Counted from the stretch's first letter, positions 1 through 9,566 are shown. The stretch is DNA of 64,000 nt from an uncultured Cellvibrio sp. (GCA_937958105.1 CALFXJ010000002.1:55137-119136), one strand, 5' to 3'. Notes: a model not told the origin generated them from the letters alone. Translations and numbers: made by a program.

Positions 1-679
1 TCTCATCGCGGAACAGCAGCAGGTTACGGTTCGGCTGACGGATATCGTTCCAGACGAAGTACTTCTCTTTGTAAAGCGCGTAATGCTCCGGGTGATCATT
101 GATGATGGCGCGCGCGAGGATACCCAGGTCCCGGGCAGTGGTCAGGTGGCCTTCTGCCGGCCAGCCGGTGGAGTTTTCAAAGTGCGTGCTGGTCATGCCC
201 ATCAGCGCTGCTTTCTGGTTCATGACATCCACAAAGGCATCTTCACTGCCGGAAATGTATTCCGCCAGTGCTACGGTCGCATCGTTACCGGACTGCACGA
301 TGACCCCCAACAGCAGATCCTTTACGGAAACCTGAGTGCCTTCGCGGATAAACATCTTGGAACCACCCATCCGCCAGGCTTTGACACTGATGTTGACCAT
401 GTCTTCTTCACTGATGCGGCCACTCTCAATTTCCTCCGAAACGATGTAGCTGGACATCATCTTGGTCAGGCTTGCTGGCGGTAAACGTTCGTCAGCATTG
501 TGTTCAACCAGCACGGCTCCCGTGTCGGCATCGATCAGCAGATAACCGGAGGCTGCGAGTTGTGGCGGAGATGGAATGATGATCTGCTGACTCGGAGAGG
601 CGGGGGTCGGTGAGGGTTGTGCCAGCAGAGTATTACTGGCTACTAACAGCAATGCACTGGTAAATAATGTCTTAAACAT
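1..679 (-). CDS. dacA: D-alanyl-D-alanine carboxypeptidase (PBP5/6 family), partial
   Basis: Low-molecular-weight penicillin-binding protein that trims the terminal D-Ala from periplasmic peptidoglycan stem peptides. The frame opens with MFKTLFTSALLLVASN, a signal peptide ending near LLAQ. The catalytic SxxK motif is seen as SLTK about 20 residues after the family YLLIDADTG segment, and the SGN motif is present as QSGNDA. Only about 226 N-terminal residues are inside the window; the third motif (KTG) and the C-terminal membrane anchor lie beyond the edge. It follows rlpA in the same direction, as in other gammaproteobacteria. Confidence 0.93.
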   Translation of the reverse strand, partial: MFKTLFTSALLLVASNTLLAQPSPTPASPSQQIIIPSPPQLAASGYLLIDADTGAVLVEHNADERLPPASLTKMMSSYIVSEEIESGRISEEDMVNISVKAWRMGGSKMFIREGTQVSVKDLLLGVIVQSGNDATVALAEYISGSEDAFVDVMNQKAALMGMTSTHFENSTGWPAEGHLTTARDLGILARAIINDHPEHYALYKEKYFVWNDIRQPNRNLLLFRDE

Positions 680-709
680 GGGAACGGAATCACTCGCAGT
701 TAGGGGTTC

Positions 710-734
710 AAAAAGCTGGCTGATTGTACCAGCT
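710..734 (-). promoter_or_regulatory. Extended -10 promoter for dacA overlapping a hairpin
   Basis: On the minus strand TGG-TACAAT (positions 731 to 723) reads as an extended -10 about 45 bases before the dacA start; no good -35 is visible. The same bases form a hairpin, AGCTGG with CCAGCT (729-734 and 714-719), followed by a short T-run, which could end rlpA transcripts. Which role is real cannot be decided from sequence. Confidence 0.4.
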
Positions 735-825
735 GAAACGCAGGGATTTTTGCGGCTGCCGCACAAGTTTTCGTTCACGCAGCGCAATCCTTTGCACAGA
801 AAAAATGAACGCAGCGGCAGCGAAG

Positions 826-1671
826 CTATTCGTAGACAACGTGAGCTTCAGGAATATTCAATTTTTTCACATCATGACGCACCTGCTGCAAATCACGCGC
901 ATCGGTAATTGGGCCGACCCGCACCCGGTAAATCGGTTTGCCGGTCTGGCTGCGTCTGATAATCACCGGATACGTCAGGTGGCCTGAGACCTGTGCCGCA
1001 AACTGTTTTGCACTGCTTTCCGAGCTGAAGGCACCGATCTGCAGATGGGTGTTAGGTGGTAACTTGCTCCCAGGAACGACCGTAGTATCGGCGGCTTTCA
1101 AGGGCACTGGCGGTGCATCGCTGGGCAGCACAATTTCCACATCCACCAGACCCGTACCGGCATTGAGGATGCCGATCCGCTGGGCCGCAGCGTAGCTCAG
1201 ATCAATGATGCGGTCACTGTGAAAGGGACCGCGATCATTAACCCGCACAACGACACTTTTGCCGTTCTGCACATGCGTCACCCGCACATATGACGGAATC
1301 GGCAGAGTTTTATGGGCGGCGGTCATGGCATACATATCGTAGATCTCACCATTGGACGTGCGCCGGCCATGGAATTTCTTGCCATACCAGGAGGCTTTGC
1401 CGCGCTCTTTATAGGAGCTTTCATCTTCCAGCAGGTAGTAGGTTTTCCCCAGAACCGTGTAAGGATTTTTATTACCCGCAACGGTACGGACTTCATGGCG
1501 GGGCACGGCATCGGGCACGTGAGACGTATCCACTTCACGCTCAGGGCCACTGTCTTTGAGGTCGTCAAAACTTGGCTTGCCCGGTGATGTGGGATAAGGC
1601 TGGATCGGCGTACAGGCGAATAACGTCAGCCCCACCAGGGCCAGAGCCAGCAAACGGATTGATGCCGTCAT
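826..1671 (-). CDS. rlpA: Septal ring lytic transglycosylase RlpA family lipoprotein
   Basis: Lipoprotein of 281 residues. The N-terminus ends in a lipobox (LTLFAC), so Cys20 should be lipidated. A double-psi beta-barrel follows at about residues 90-180 (GKASWYGKKFHGRRTSNGE, then VRVNDRGPF), and a SPOR domain occupies the last 75 residues (HLQIGAFSS to the C-terminus), which in this family binds denuded septal glycan. RlpA of Pseudomonas cleaves such glycans. The start overlaps the mltB stop by four bases (ATGA), so the two are translationally coupled. Confidence 0.93.
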   Translation of the reverse strand: MTASIRLLALALVGLTLFACTPIQPYPTSPGKPSFDDLKDSGPEREVDTSHVPDAVPRHEVRTVAGNKNPYTVLGKTYYLLEDESSYKERGKASWYGKKFHGRRTSNGEIYDMYAMTAAHKTLPIPSYVRVTHVQNGKSVVVRVNDRGPFHSDRIIDLSYAAAQRIGILNAGTGLVDVEIVLPSDAPPVPLKAADTTVVPGSKLPPNTHLQIGAFSSESSAKQFAAQVSGHLTYPVIIRRSQTGKPIYRVRVGPITDARDLQQVRHDVKKLNIPEAHVVYE

Positions 1672-2723
1672 TGACCTGCCTCCATCTTCTCTTTAATCAA
1701 CTGACTCAGCTGATGCACTGCCATGGAATACAGATGGCTGCGGTTATAACGGGTAATGACGTAAAAGTTCTGCAGGCCGAGCCAGTACTCTTCACCGTGC
1801 TGGCCATCCAGCTTCAGGATAACAGCCTTGGCATCGGGGGACAGGTCACTGATCGGTTGATAGCCACGCTTCTTCCATTCCGCCACAGTCACGGTCGGTG
1901 GATTGATGCTGTTGAACGCGTCCGTGCCGCTCTCGCCTTCCGGCCGCACCCGGCTGACTACCGGCTGACCGCTCTGCCAGCCGTGCTGCTTGAAGTAATT
2001 AGCCACGCTGCCGATGGCATCGGTGGTGTTGTCCCAGATATCGGTAAAACCGTCACCATCAAAATCCACCGCATACGAGCGATAACTGGACGGCATGAAC
2101 TGTCCGTAACCCATGGCTCCGGCGTAGGAGCCTTTGAACTTTAACGGGTCCTGTTTCTGTTCGCGGGTCAGCAGAAAGTAGTTCTGCAGCTCTTTGCGGA
2201 AGAAAGGCGCGCGCGGTGGATAATCAAAAGCCAGGGTCGCCAGTGCGTCGATAACCCGGTGGCTGCCAGTGTTTCTGCCGTAGTTAGTCTCTACCCCGAT
2301 GATGGCGACAATATATTCTGCCGGCACGCCGAACTCCTGCTCGGCCCGCGTCAGGGCGGCCTGATTCTCCCGCCAGAACTTCACCCCGTTGTCTATCCGC
2401 GCCGGAACGATAAAGATCGGGCGATATTCTTTCCAGGTTTTGGTTCGTTCTGCCGGGCGGGCAATGGCATCCAGGATGTTCTGCTTTTTTTCCGCCTGCC
2501 CGAGCCACTGGCGCAATGGCTCAGGTTCAAAGCCGTGATCGCGGACCATCTCATCGATAAAGTCCTGGGTTTGCGCGTGCTGGCCATAATCCGCTGACCC
2601 GGTCGTTGCACATCCCAGTACCAGACAACCCGTCAGCAGGCTAAGGGTTTTACCCAGAGTGAAATAAACGGATTTACGCAGGCGGCCGGCTGTTACACCG
2701 CCCACCCCTTTAACCTGCCTCAT
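1668..2723 (-). CDS. mltB: Lytic murein transglycosylase B
   Basis: Membrane-bound lytic transglycosylase, about 351 residues, which cleaves the MurNAc-GlcNAc bond and leaves 1,6-anhydroMurNAc ends. The catalytic Glu lies in IIGVETNYGRNTG, and GAMGYGQFMPSSYR and DFDGDGFTDIW are family signatures. A lipobox (LVLGC) marks it as a lipoprotein. I chose the ATG at 2723 because it has a good ribosome site (AGAAGGGG) just upstream; a GTG ten codons earlier is open but lacks one. It lies in the rod-shape cluster between rodA and rlpA. Confidence 0.92.
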   Translation of the reverse strand: MRQVKGVGGVTAGRLRKSVYFTLGKTLSLLTGCLVLGCATTGSADYGQHAQTQDFIDEMVRDHGFEPEPLRQWLGQAEKKQNILDAIARPAERTKTWKEYRPIFIVPARIDNGVKFWRENQAALTRAEQEFGVPAEYIVAIIGVETNYGRNTGSHRVIDALATLAFDYPPRAPFFRKELQNYFLLTREQKQDPLKFKGSYAGAMGYGQFMPSSYRSYAVDFDGDGFTDIWDNTTDAIGSVANYFKQHGWQSGQPVVSRVRPEGESGTDAFNSINPPTVTVAEWKKRGYQPISDLSPDAKAVILKLDGQHGEEYWLGLQNFYVITRYNRSHLYSMAVHQLSQLIKEKMEAGQ

Positions 2724-2789
2724 TACTGAACCCCTTCTAACAGATACTCTCACGGTGACTGATTGACCCGCAGCAATGTGTTGATGCGG

Positions 2790-3950
2790 TTATTTATTCT
2801 TCTGCGGACGCATGACCCGCTTACGTTCGGTAGCGATTGCCATCAGGATGCCGAAGCCTGCCATCAGGGTCACAATTGCCGTTCCCCCCTGGCTGATCAG
2901 CGGCAAAGGCACACCCACCACCGGCAATAAACCGGACACCATGCCCATGTTTACAAAGACGTAGACGAAAAATGTGAAGGTAATACTGGCCGCCAGCAGA
3001 CGGCCAAAGCTGTCCTGAGCATTGAGCGCAATCATCATGCCCCGGATGATGGCCAGCAGGTAAATACCCAGCAGCGTCAACACTCCGAGCAGACCAAACT
3101 CTTCAGCCATGACGGCAATGATGAAATCCGTGTGCCCTTCCGGCAGAAAGTCCAGCCGCGACTGGGTACCTTCAAGCCAGCCTTTCCCCGACAGGCCACC
3201 CGATCCGATAGCGGTCTTGGATTGAATGATGTTCCAGCCGGCCCCCAGCCGATCCGCCTCCGGATTCAGCAGCGTCAGCACCCGCTGGCGCTGGTAATCA
3301 TGCATCATAAAGTGCCAGACAGGCCACAGACTGGCTACAAAGGCCACAATGGCCAGAAATATGTAACCCCAGCGCAGGCCGGCAAAGAAGAGCACCACCA
3401 TGCCTGAGGTCGCCACAAGGATGGAAGTCCCCAGGTCTGGCTGATCGATGATCAGCGCCGTGGGGAAGCCAATCAGCACCAGCGTGAAGAAGACGTGTTT
3501 GAGACTGGGGGGGAGGAAGCGTTTGCTGAGGTAGGCCGCAATCATCAACGGCATGGCCAGCTTCATGATTTCGGAAGGCTGGAAGCGGAACGCCCCCAGG
3601 CTCAACCACCGCTGGGCCCCTTTGGCTCCCACACCGATCACCAGAACCAGAATCAGCAGGATAATCCCGCCGAAATAAGCCCAGGGCGCCATTCGCCGCA
3701 TGAAGTGGACCGGCACCTGGGCAACGGCAAACATGGCAACATAGGCGATGACGAAAAAGATGCCTTGGCGACGCATGGTCACCATACTTTCGCCACTGGC
3801 GCTGTAGAGCACCGACATACCAATCGCCGTCAATACCAGCAACAGGATCAACAACAGGAAGTCGATATGGAGCCGCTGCTGGAGCGCCTCCCGGCGGCCA
3901 AGGCCAAAGCCGGTTCGGGGGAGGCGCCGGAGGAAATCCCGTCCGCTCAT
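2790..3950 (-). CDS. rodA: Rod shape-determining protein RodA (SEDS peptidoglycan polymerase)
   Basis: Polytopic SEDS-family glycosyltransferase that polymerises lipid II during cell elongation with its partner PBP2. The 386-residue protein has about ten hydrophobic segments. Signatures include SVLYSASG near the N-terminus, QPDLGTSIL and LPEGHTDFIIAVMAEEFG in the middle, and the C-terminal GVPLPLISQGGTAIV. It starts two bases after the mrdA stop, so the polymerase and transpeptidase genes are coupled. Confidence 0.95.
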   Translation of the reverse strand: MSGRDFLRRLPRTGFGLGRREALQQRLHIDFLLLILLLVLTAIGMSVLYSASGESMVTMRRQGIFFVIAYVAMFAVAQVPVHFMRRMAPWAYFGGIILLILVLVIGVGAKGAQRWLSLGAFRFQPSEIMKLAMPLMIAAYLSKRFLPPSLKHVFFTLVLIGFPTALIIDQPDLGTSILVATSGMVVLFFAGLRWGYIFLAIVAFVASLWPVWHFMMHDYQRQRVLTLLNPEADRLGAGWNIIQSKTAIGSGGLSGKGWLEGTQSRLDFLPEGHTDFIIAVMAEEFGLLGVLTLLGIYLLAIIRGMMIALNAQDSFGRLLAASITFTFFVYVFVNMGMVSGLLPVVGVPLPLISQGGTAIVTLMAGFGILMAIATERKRVMRPQKNK

Positions 3951-3952
3951 GA

Positions 3953-5893
3953 CTAATTCACTCCGTCTGTATCAGACATACGCCGCGCCAATGTCTGAGG
4001 GCCGGAGACCGGCTGGCGGGCAACGGGGGCTGCTTCCGGTTCTTCCGGCAGCAGATATTTGCCGCGCAGGAACGCATCCATGACGATGCGCGCCACCGGT
4101 CCGGCCTGACTGGAGCCGCCCTCCGCATTTTCAAGAATTACCGAGACCGCTATCTGCGGATCTTCCAGCGGTGCAAAAGCAACAAACAGTGCATGATCCC
4201 GGTGACGTTCTTTAAGGGCCTCACTGTCGTATTTCGCGCCTTGGGGAATACTGACCACCTGCGCCGTACCGGACTTTCCAGCCATGCGATATTCCGCACC
4301 TTGGGCCGCCCGGCGGGCCGTGCCCCGGGCACCGTGCATGACCTCAGCCATACCGTCGAATACGGCATCCCAATGGGCTTCGGCAACGTCAAACCGGTCT
4401 TCGATGATCGGGGCCAGGAATTTGCCATTGGCCCGCTCGGTCATCTGCGGCCGGATCCGCACCCCCCGGTGCGCCAGTGTCGCGGTCATTACGGCCAGCT
4501 GCATGGGCGAGGTCAGCACATAGCCTTGGCCGATGGACATATTGATAGTATCCCCCGGATACCAGCCCTGCCCCCTGACCGTCCGCTTCCATTCACGCGA
4601 TGGCCAGACGCCCCGCCGTTCATTAGGGATATCTATCCGCGTCAGCTCCCCCAGACCGAAATGACTGCCAAATTCGGACAGGCGGTCAATGCCCATGCGG
4701 TTGCCCAGATCCCAGAAGTAGGTGTCACAGGATTCGGCTATGGCCTGCTTCAGGTCGACGCGGCTGCCGTGACCGCCGCGCTTCCAGTCACGCCAGACCC
4801 ACTCGGTATTGGGCAATCGGAAGGTACCGGGATCGTTGATGGTGCGGCGCGCGTCGGTAAATCCGGTATCGAGGCCCGCCAGTCCCACTACGGGTTTGAT
4901 GGTCGAACCCGGTGGATATACCCCCTGGATAAACCGGTTATAAAGGGGCATATCTATGGATTCGTTGAGGTTGCGGTAATCCGCGAAGCTGATGCCGGTC
5001 ACGAACAGGTTGGGGTCATAACTGGGGGTGCTCACTGCCGCCAGGACCCCACCACTTTTGACTTCAATGGCCACAACGGCACCGCGCCGCCCCGCCAGTG
5101 CAGCCATAGCGGTCTGCTGCATGCGCACGTCGAGATACAGGTGCAGATCACCGCCGGGCTTGGGATCAATCCGTTCGAGTACCCGCTGCACCCGGCCGCG
5201 GGCGTTGGTCTCGACGTTCTGGTTGCCCACCTCACCCAGCAGAATGTCTTCGTAATAGCGCTCCAGGCCAGTCTTACCGATGGAGTGGGTACCGCTGTAA
5301 CGGCGATACTGATCCTCATCAAAGTTGGTCAGCTCAGCCTCACTGATCCGCCCCACGTATCCAACGGTGTGCGCGAACAGCTCGCCGTAGGGATAGTGGC
5401 GCACCAGCTGCGCGTCTATCTCCACCCCTTCCAGCCGGAATTCATTGACCGCCAGGCTCGCCAGTTCTTCTTCAGTGAGGTTATAGCGCAGAGGCACCGG
5501 CTCGAAAGGGCGGCGGCGCTGATGCATAAGCTTGTAGAATTTTTCCAGATCATTCGCGTTGATCTCTACAAGTGTCTGCAGGTATTTGAGGGTCTCCTCC
5601 AGATCGCCTGCCCGTTCGCGTACGACAGAGAGGGTGTAACTGGGGCGGTTCTCCGCCAGCAACAGGCCATTGCGGTCATAGATCAGCCCGCGGGTGGGCG
5701 GGATGGGCTGGACGTGGATGCGGTTGCGATCCGACTGGGTGGCGTAATCCTGATACTGGACAACCTGAAGATGGTGATAGCGGTACACCAACACACCCAT
5801 CAATGCCAGCATCAACACAGACATGACCGCCAGGCGTGCCCAGAAGATGCGCGTTTCGCGGTGGTAGTCTTTAAAGTGTTGCGTTTCGGACAT
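3953..5893 (-). CDS. mrdA: Penicillin-binding protein 2 (elongasome transpeptidase)
   Basis: Class B PBP of 646 residues that cross-links peptidoglycan in the elongasome. One N-terminal membrane helix (LAVMSVLMLALMGVLVY) is followed by the dimerisation domain (TRGLIYDRNG) and the transpeptidase domain with SxxK as STIK (PGSTIKP), SxN as SCD, and KSGT as the KTG-type triad. I chose ATG 5893 (MSETQHFKDY), which has AGAGGC upstream. The frame stays open further upstream into the downstream end of rlmH, but that extension does not resemble a PBP. The next gene, rodA, follows by two bases. Confidence 0.95.
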   Translation of the reverse strand: MSETQHFKDYHRETRIFWARLAVMSVLMLALMGVLVYRYHHLQVVQYQDYATQSDRNRIHVQPIPPTRGLIYDRNGLLLAENRPSYTLSVVRERAGDLEETLKYLQTLVEINANDLEKFYKLMHQRRRPFEPVPLRYNLTEEELASLAVNEFRLEGVEIDAQLVRHYPYGELFAHTVGYVGRISEAELTNFDEDQYRRYSGTHSIGKTGLERYYEDILLGEVGNQNVETNARGRVQRVLERIDPKPGGDLHLYLDVRMQQTAMAALAGRRGAVVAIEVKSGGVLAAVSTPSYDPNLFVTGISFADYRNLNESIDMPLYNRFIQGVYPPGSTIKPVVGLAGLDTGFTDARRTINDPGTFRLPNTEWVWRDWKRGGHGSRVDLKQAIAESCDTYFWDLGNRMGIDRLSEFGSHFGLGELTRIDIPNERRGVWPSREWKRTVRGQGWYPGDTINMSIGQGYVLTSPMQLAVMTATLAHRGVRIRPQMTERANGKFLAPIIEDRFDVAEAHWDAVFDGMAEVMHGARGTARRAAQGAEYRMAGKSGTAQVVSIPQGAKYDSEALKERHRDHALFVAFAPLEDPQIAVSVILENAEGGSSQAGPVARIVMDAFLRGKYLLPEEPEAAPVARQPVSGPQTLARRMSDTDGVN

Positions 5894-5943
5894 TGTGCCT
5901 CTGGTTGAACCTGCAAAAACGTTGCTGACGCTGGTAGATGGCC

Positions 5944-6411
5944 TTATTTGTGGTACGGGTGATTCTGCAAGATGCTGCACGCCCGATAGAGCTGCTCGAT
6001 CACCAGGATACGCACCAGTGGATGGGGCAGAGTCAGGGCAGACAGCGACCAGTGGATCTGCGCCTTGGCAAGGCACTGGGGAGCCAGTCCGTCAGGCCCG
6101 CCGATCAGCAGACAGTAGTTGCTGCCGCTCATCCGCCAGTTCGCCATCTGTTCCGCCAGCTGCTCGGTACTCCAGGACTTTCCCTTCACATCCAGCGCAA
6201 TGACCTGCTCGCCCTTACCGATGGCCGCCAGCATCTCTTCGCCTTCCTTCTCCATGGCACGGGCAATGTCGGTGTTTTTTCCCCGTTGAGCCAGAGGCAG
6301 TTCAACCAGTTCTACCACGCAGTCTCGCGGCATGCGCTTGGCATATTCCGCATAGCCCTGCTCGACCCAGGCGGGCATTTTAGTACCGACGGCGATGATG
6401 CGAACTTTCAC
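5944..6411 (-). CDS. rlmH: 23S rRNA (pseudouridine1915-N3)-methyltransferase RlmH
   Basis: SPOUT-class methyltransferase of 155 residues, the usual family length, that methylates pseudouridine 1915 in helix 69 of 23S rRNA. The C-terminal trefoil-knot signature is present (CLLIGGPDGL and ALTLPHPLVRILVIEQLYRA). It sits between rsfS and mrdA, 17 bases after rsfS, a standard gammaproteobacterial order. Confidence 0.95.
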   Translation of the reverse strand: MKVRIIAVGTKMPAWVEQGYAEYAKRMPRDCVVELVELPLAQRGKNTDIARAMEKEGEEMLAAIGKGEQVIALDVKGKSWSTEQLAEQMANWRMSGSNYCLLIGGPDGLAPQCLAKAQIHWSLSALTLPHPLVRILVIEQLYRACSILQNHPYHK

Positions 6412-6428
6412 AAGGGAAATTCCGGTTT

Positions 6429-6767
6429 TTATGAATTGCGATTACTGGGCGTGATTGACCAGAGCTTCTCCAGCTCATAAAAGTTGCGGGTTTCTTCCTG
6501 CATGACATGCACCACAAGATCCCCGAAGTCCACCAATACCCAGTCGCCGGCATCAATACCTTCCACGCCGAGGGGCATGTAGCCGAGCTTCTTGCAGTCC
6601 TCCACAACGTTGTTGGCCATGGATTTCACGTGACGGTTGGAGGTACCGCTGGCAATGATCAGCGTATCCGTAACATCCGTCATCTCGCGCACGTCCAGCT
6701 GCACAATGTTTTTACCTTTCAGATCTTCAAGCGCGTTGATTACGATCTGGCTTAACTCTTCAGACAT
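6429..6767 (-). CDS. rsfS: Ribosome silencing factor RsfS
   Basis: Small RsfS/Iojap protein of 112 residues that binds uL14 and blocks 30S-50S joining when nutrients are short. The family core is clear: ALEDLKGKNIVQLDVREMTDVTD, then ASGTSNRHVKSMA, and VLVDFGDLVVHVMQEETRNFYELEKLW at the C-terminus. It lies between nadD and rlmH in one transcription direction. Confidence 0.95.
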   Translation of the reverse strand: MSEELSQIVINALEDLKGKNIVQLDVREMTDVTDTLIIASGTSNRHVKSMANNVVEDCKKLGYMPLGVEGIDAGDWVLVDFGDLVVHVMQEETRNFYELEKLWSITPSNRNS

Positions 6768-6857
6768 TCTTTACCTGCTTACTTATAAAAAAATACTCCA
6801 CCCGTGATTGGATGAAGCAATGAAAAAATTAATTCCTGTGCTCATCGATTCCTGTCC

Positions 6858-7493
6858 TTACCGATAAAGTCCCTCGGCCAGGATGTAACGGCGTACCGAT
6901 TCGGGGATTAAAAACTGGACGGACTCCCCGATTGCCACCTGCCTGCGGATATCCGTGGCCGAAATATCCAGCAGACGCAATGAAGGCAAGACAATTGCAC
7001 CGCCCGGCAGTTCACTCAACGCCGTAACCGGGGCGCGATGACGCTGCAGTAATTCAGCAACCGCCCCTGTCTGCGGCAGCGAAAAACCGGGCCGCTCAAT
7101 CACCACCAGATGAGTGTAATCCAGCAATTCCTGCCACCGATTCCAGGTATCCAGAGCCGCAAAGGCATCAGTGCCCAGTGCCCAGAGCAGACTCACATCC
7201 GGCCCCAGTTCGTCCCTCAGACTGCGCAGCGTATCAAATGTATAGGATGGCTCATCGCGCCGCAGCTCGCGTTCATCCAGGGTCAGTTCAGGGCAATCCA
7301 TCAGCGCCAGACGAATCATCTCTGCCCGCTGGGCGCTGCTGACCTGAGGCTGGCCGCGGTGAACCGGGCGATGGCAGGGCATCAGGCGCATCTGGGACAA
7401 CCCCAGCGTCTGTCGCAACTCCAGCGCCAGGCGCAGGTGGCCGTGATGCACCGGGTCAAAGGTTCCGCCGAGGATGCCAATCTTGCTAAGCAT
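6858..7493 (-). CDS. nadD: Nicotinate-nucleotide adenylyltransferase
   Basis: Transfers AMP from ATP to nicotinate mononucleotide to make deamido-NAD. The 211-residue protein begins with the nucleotidyltransferase signature GILGGTFDPVHHGHL (the HxGH motif) and ends with the ISATDIRR segment carrying the conserved (S/T)xxxR. It is 20 bases downstream of proA. About 90 bases separate it from rsfS; this gap shows no clear terminator. Confidence 0.95.
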   Translation of the reverse strand: MLSKIGILGGTFDPVHHGHLRLALELRQTLGLSQMRLMPCHRPVHRGQPQVSSAQRAEMIRLALMDCPELTLDERELRRDEPSYTFDTLRSLRDELGPDVSLLWALGTDAFAALDTWNRWQELLDYTHLVVIERPGFSLPQTGAVAELLQRHRAPVTALSELPGGAIVLPSLRLLDISATDIRRQVAIGESVQFLIPESVRRYILAEGLYR

Positions 7494-7513
7494 CAGCTGC
7501 GCCTTTACCGGCC

Positions 7514-8779
7514 TTATTGACGTATGTGCCCATCACCCAGCACAACCCATTTCTGCGACGTCAGGCCTTCCAGGCCAACCGGTCCGCGCGCGTGGATTTT
7601 GTCGGTGGAGATACCTATCTCCGCCCCTAAACCATATTCAAATCCGTCCGCAAAGCGTGTTGACGCGTTGACCATGACCGAGCTGGAATCTACTTCCGTG
7701 ATAAACCGGCGCGCACGAGTGAAGTCCTCGGTGATGATGGCATCGGTGTGCTGTGAACTGTAGCGATTGATGTGATCGATAGCTTCATCCAGGCCAGCGA
7801 CAACCTTGATCGATAACACCGGTGCAAGGTATTCGGTAGCCCAGTCAGCTTCTGTCGCCGCATTGGCATTGATGAGCGCGCGGGTCTTCTCGCAACCGCG
7901 CAGTTCCACGTCTTTCTTGCCGAAGGCCACTGCCAGACGGGGCAGGATATTTTCAGCAACACCTTCCGCAACCAGCAGGGTTTCCATCGCGTTGCAGACA
8001 CCATAGCGATGGGTCTTGGCATTCAGCGCGACGGCGAAGGCTTTTTCCAGGTCGGCTTTATCATCAATATAAACATGGCAAATGCCGTCGAGGTGTTTGA
8101 TTACCGGCACACGCGCGTCATTGCTGATCCGCTCGATCAGTCCTTTACCACCGCGAGGCACGATGACATCAACATATTCAGGCATGGTGATCAGTTCGCC
8201 CACTGCTGCACGGTCAGTGGTTTCGACGATCTGCACCACGGTATCGGGTAGACCTGCCGCTCTCAATCCGGCCTGCAGACAGGTCGCAATGGCGCGGTTG
8301 GAGTGGATAGCTTCACTGCCGCCACGCAGGATCGCGGCATTGCCTGACTTGAGACACAGGCTGGCCGCATCAATGGTCACGTTGGGACGGGATTCATAAA
8401 TGATCCCCACTACCCCCAGAGGTACACGCATCTTGCCAACCTGTATACCGGAAGGCCGATAGCTCATGCCGGTGATCTCGCCACAGGGGTCCGGCAGCGC
8501 TGCCACCTGCCGCAGGCCTTCGATCATGCCGTCAATGGTCGACGGTTTGAGTGCGAGACGGTCGAGCATTGCAGAATCCAGACCGTTGGCAGCGCCGGCT
8601 TCCAGGTCTTTCTGATTCTCAGCCGCCAGGACAGCCCGGGCATTATCCAGCGCATCGGCAATCGCCAGCAGCGCCTGGTTTTTTACGCCCGAGGAGGTGG
8701 ATGCAATCACGCGTGACGCCTGCCGGGCATTGCGGCCCAACTCGGCCATGTAGGCTTTTACATCAAGATAATCGGTCAT
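7514..8779 (-). CDS. proA: Gamma-glutamyl phosphate reductase
   Basis: Reduces gamma-glutamyl phosphate to glutamate semialdehyde with NADPH, the second step of proline synthesis. About 421 residues, as in Escherichia coli. The aldehyde dehydrogenase-type catalytic Cys lies in the segment AKTHRYGVCNAMETLLV, and VPLGVVGIIYESRPNVT is a ProA signature. ATG 8779 was chosen over a TTG three codons upstream. It is the first gene of the minus-strand cluster running to dacA. Confidence 0.95.
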   Translation of the reverse strand: MTDYLDVKAYMAELGRNARQASRVIASTSSGVKNQALLAIADALDNARAVLAAENQKDLEAGAANGLDSAMLDRLALKPSTIDGMIEGLRQVAALPDPCGEITGMSYRPSGIQVGKMRVPLGVVGIIYESRPNVTIDAASLCLKSGNAAILRGGSEAIHSNRAIATCLQAGLRAAGLPDTVVQIVETTDRAAVGELITMPEYVDVIVPRGGKGLIERISNDARVPVIKHLDGICHVYIDDKADLEKAFAVALNAKTHRYGVCNAMETLLVAEGVAENILPRLAVAFGKKDVELRGCEKTRALINANAATEADWATEYLAPVLSIKVVAGLDEAIDHINRYSSQHTDAIITEDFTRARRFITEVDSSSVMVNASTRFADGFEYGLGAEIGISTDKIHARGPVGLEGLTSQKWVVLGDGHIRQ

Positions 8780-8829
8780 CAGTGGCAAAAATCCGTGAAC
8801 TGGGTGATATGAAAGTCAAGAGTGCGGCG

Positions 8830-8835
8830 ATTATA
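8830..8835 (-). promoter_or_regulatory. -10 box for the proA-led cluster
   Basis: A perfect TATAAT is present on the minus strand 50 bases upstream of the proA start, in the divergent gap to the next gene. The -35 region at 17 bases spacing is poor, so an activator or a weak promoter is likely. Downstream genes through rlpA are closely spaced and may share this transcript. Confidence 0.5.
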
Positions 8836-8976
8836 CCCTGATTGCTGCGCCTTTTTGGCGAATTAGGAGGAGCGAAAACCGGATTTACTTCAGTTCCCGT
8901 TCAGTTAGGCGGCTTTAATCTGGCGACAAGGGTAAAGATTCCCTTGCATCCAGGTTAAATCACATGGAGAAAGACC

Positions 8977-9552
8977 ATGAAAAAGTCCCTCTTGATCAGC
9001 ACGTTCACCGGTATCACCCTGGGCCTGTTGCTGGCCAATGGCGCTGTGGCGGGCCCCAAACATCACCATAAACATGGCCACCACCCTCACCATCACGGGG
9101 ACTATGCCCGGGTGGTCGATGCCCGCCCTATCTATCAGCGGGTCGAAACCCAGGTGCCCCGGCAATCCTGCCATTATGAGACCGTCGCCTATCGCGAACC
9201 GGGCAGAAGCGATTCTTATACCGGGACTGTTGTGGGCGGTTTAATCGGTGCTGCTGTCGGCCATGAGCTGGGCCACAGCAAGCGCAATAAAGATGTCGGC
9301 GCGGTCGCTGGCGGACTGCTGGGGGCGGCCATCGGCCACGACCTCAGCCGCAGTCGCTCCAGCGGCAGCACCACCCACTATCGCGATGAGCAGGTCTGTC
9401 ATACCAGCTACCAGACTGAATATTCTCAACGGATCGTCGGATACGATGTGACTTACCAGTATCACGGCAAGCACTATCACACCCGCACCAGCCATCACCC
9501 CGGGGATCGCATACCAGTTGATGTGCATATTCGCCCAGGCCGCGGCTACTGA
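8977..9552 (+). CDS. Histidine-rich glycine-zipper (17 kDa surface antigen-like) protein
   Basis: Exported protein of 191 residues. A signal peptide (MKKSLLISTFTGITLGLLLANGAVA) is followed by a dense His cluster at about residues 28-40 (HHHKHGHHPHHHG). Two glycine-zipper stretches of the Rickettsia 17 kDa antigen type follow (GTVVGGLIGAAVGHELG and GAVAGGLLGAAIGHDLS), a fold that inserts in or spans membranes. Two Cys-containing segments (RQSCHYET and QVCHTSYQTEY) resemble each other. GGAG precedes the ATG. The His cluster suggests metal binding, but no function is shown. Confidence 0.75.
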   Translation: MKKSLLISTFTGITLGLLLANGAVAGPKHHHKHGHHPHHHGDYARVVDARPIYQRVETQVPRQSCHYETVAYREPGRSDSYTGTVVGGLIGAAVGHELGHSKRNKDVGAVAGGLLGAAIGHDLSRSRSSGSTTHYRDEQVCHTSYQTEYSQRIVGYDVTYQYHGKHYHTRTSHHPGDRIPVDVHIRPGRGY

Positions 9553-9566
9553 TCATTCCGCTCCTT

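Noticed and set aside
4193..5908. Long plus-strand open frame of 571 codons
   Set aside because: It is fully antisense to mrdA, which has all PBP2 motifs. The frame reflects codon bias of the real gene.
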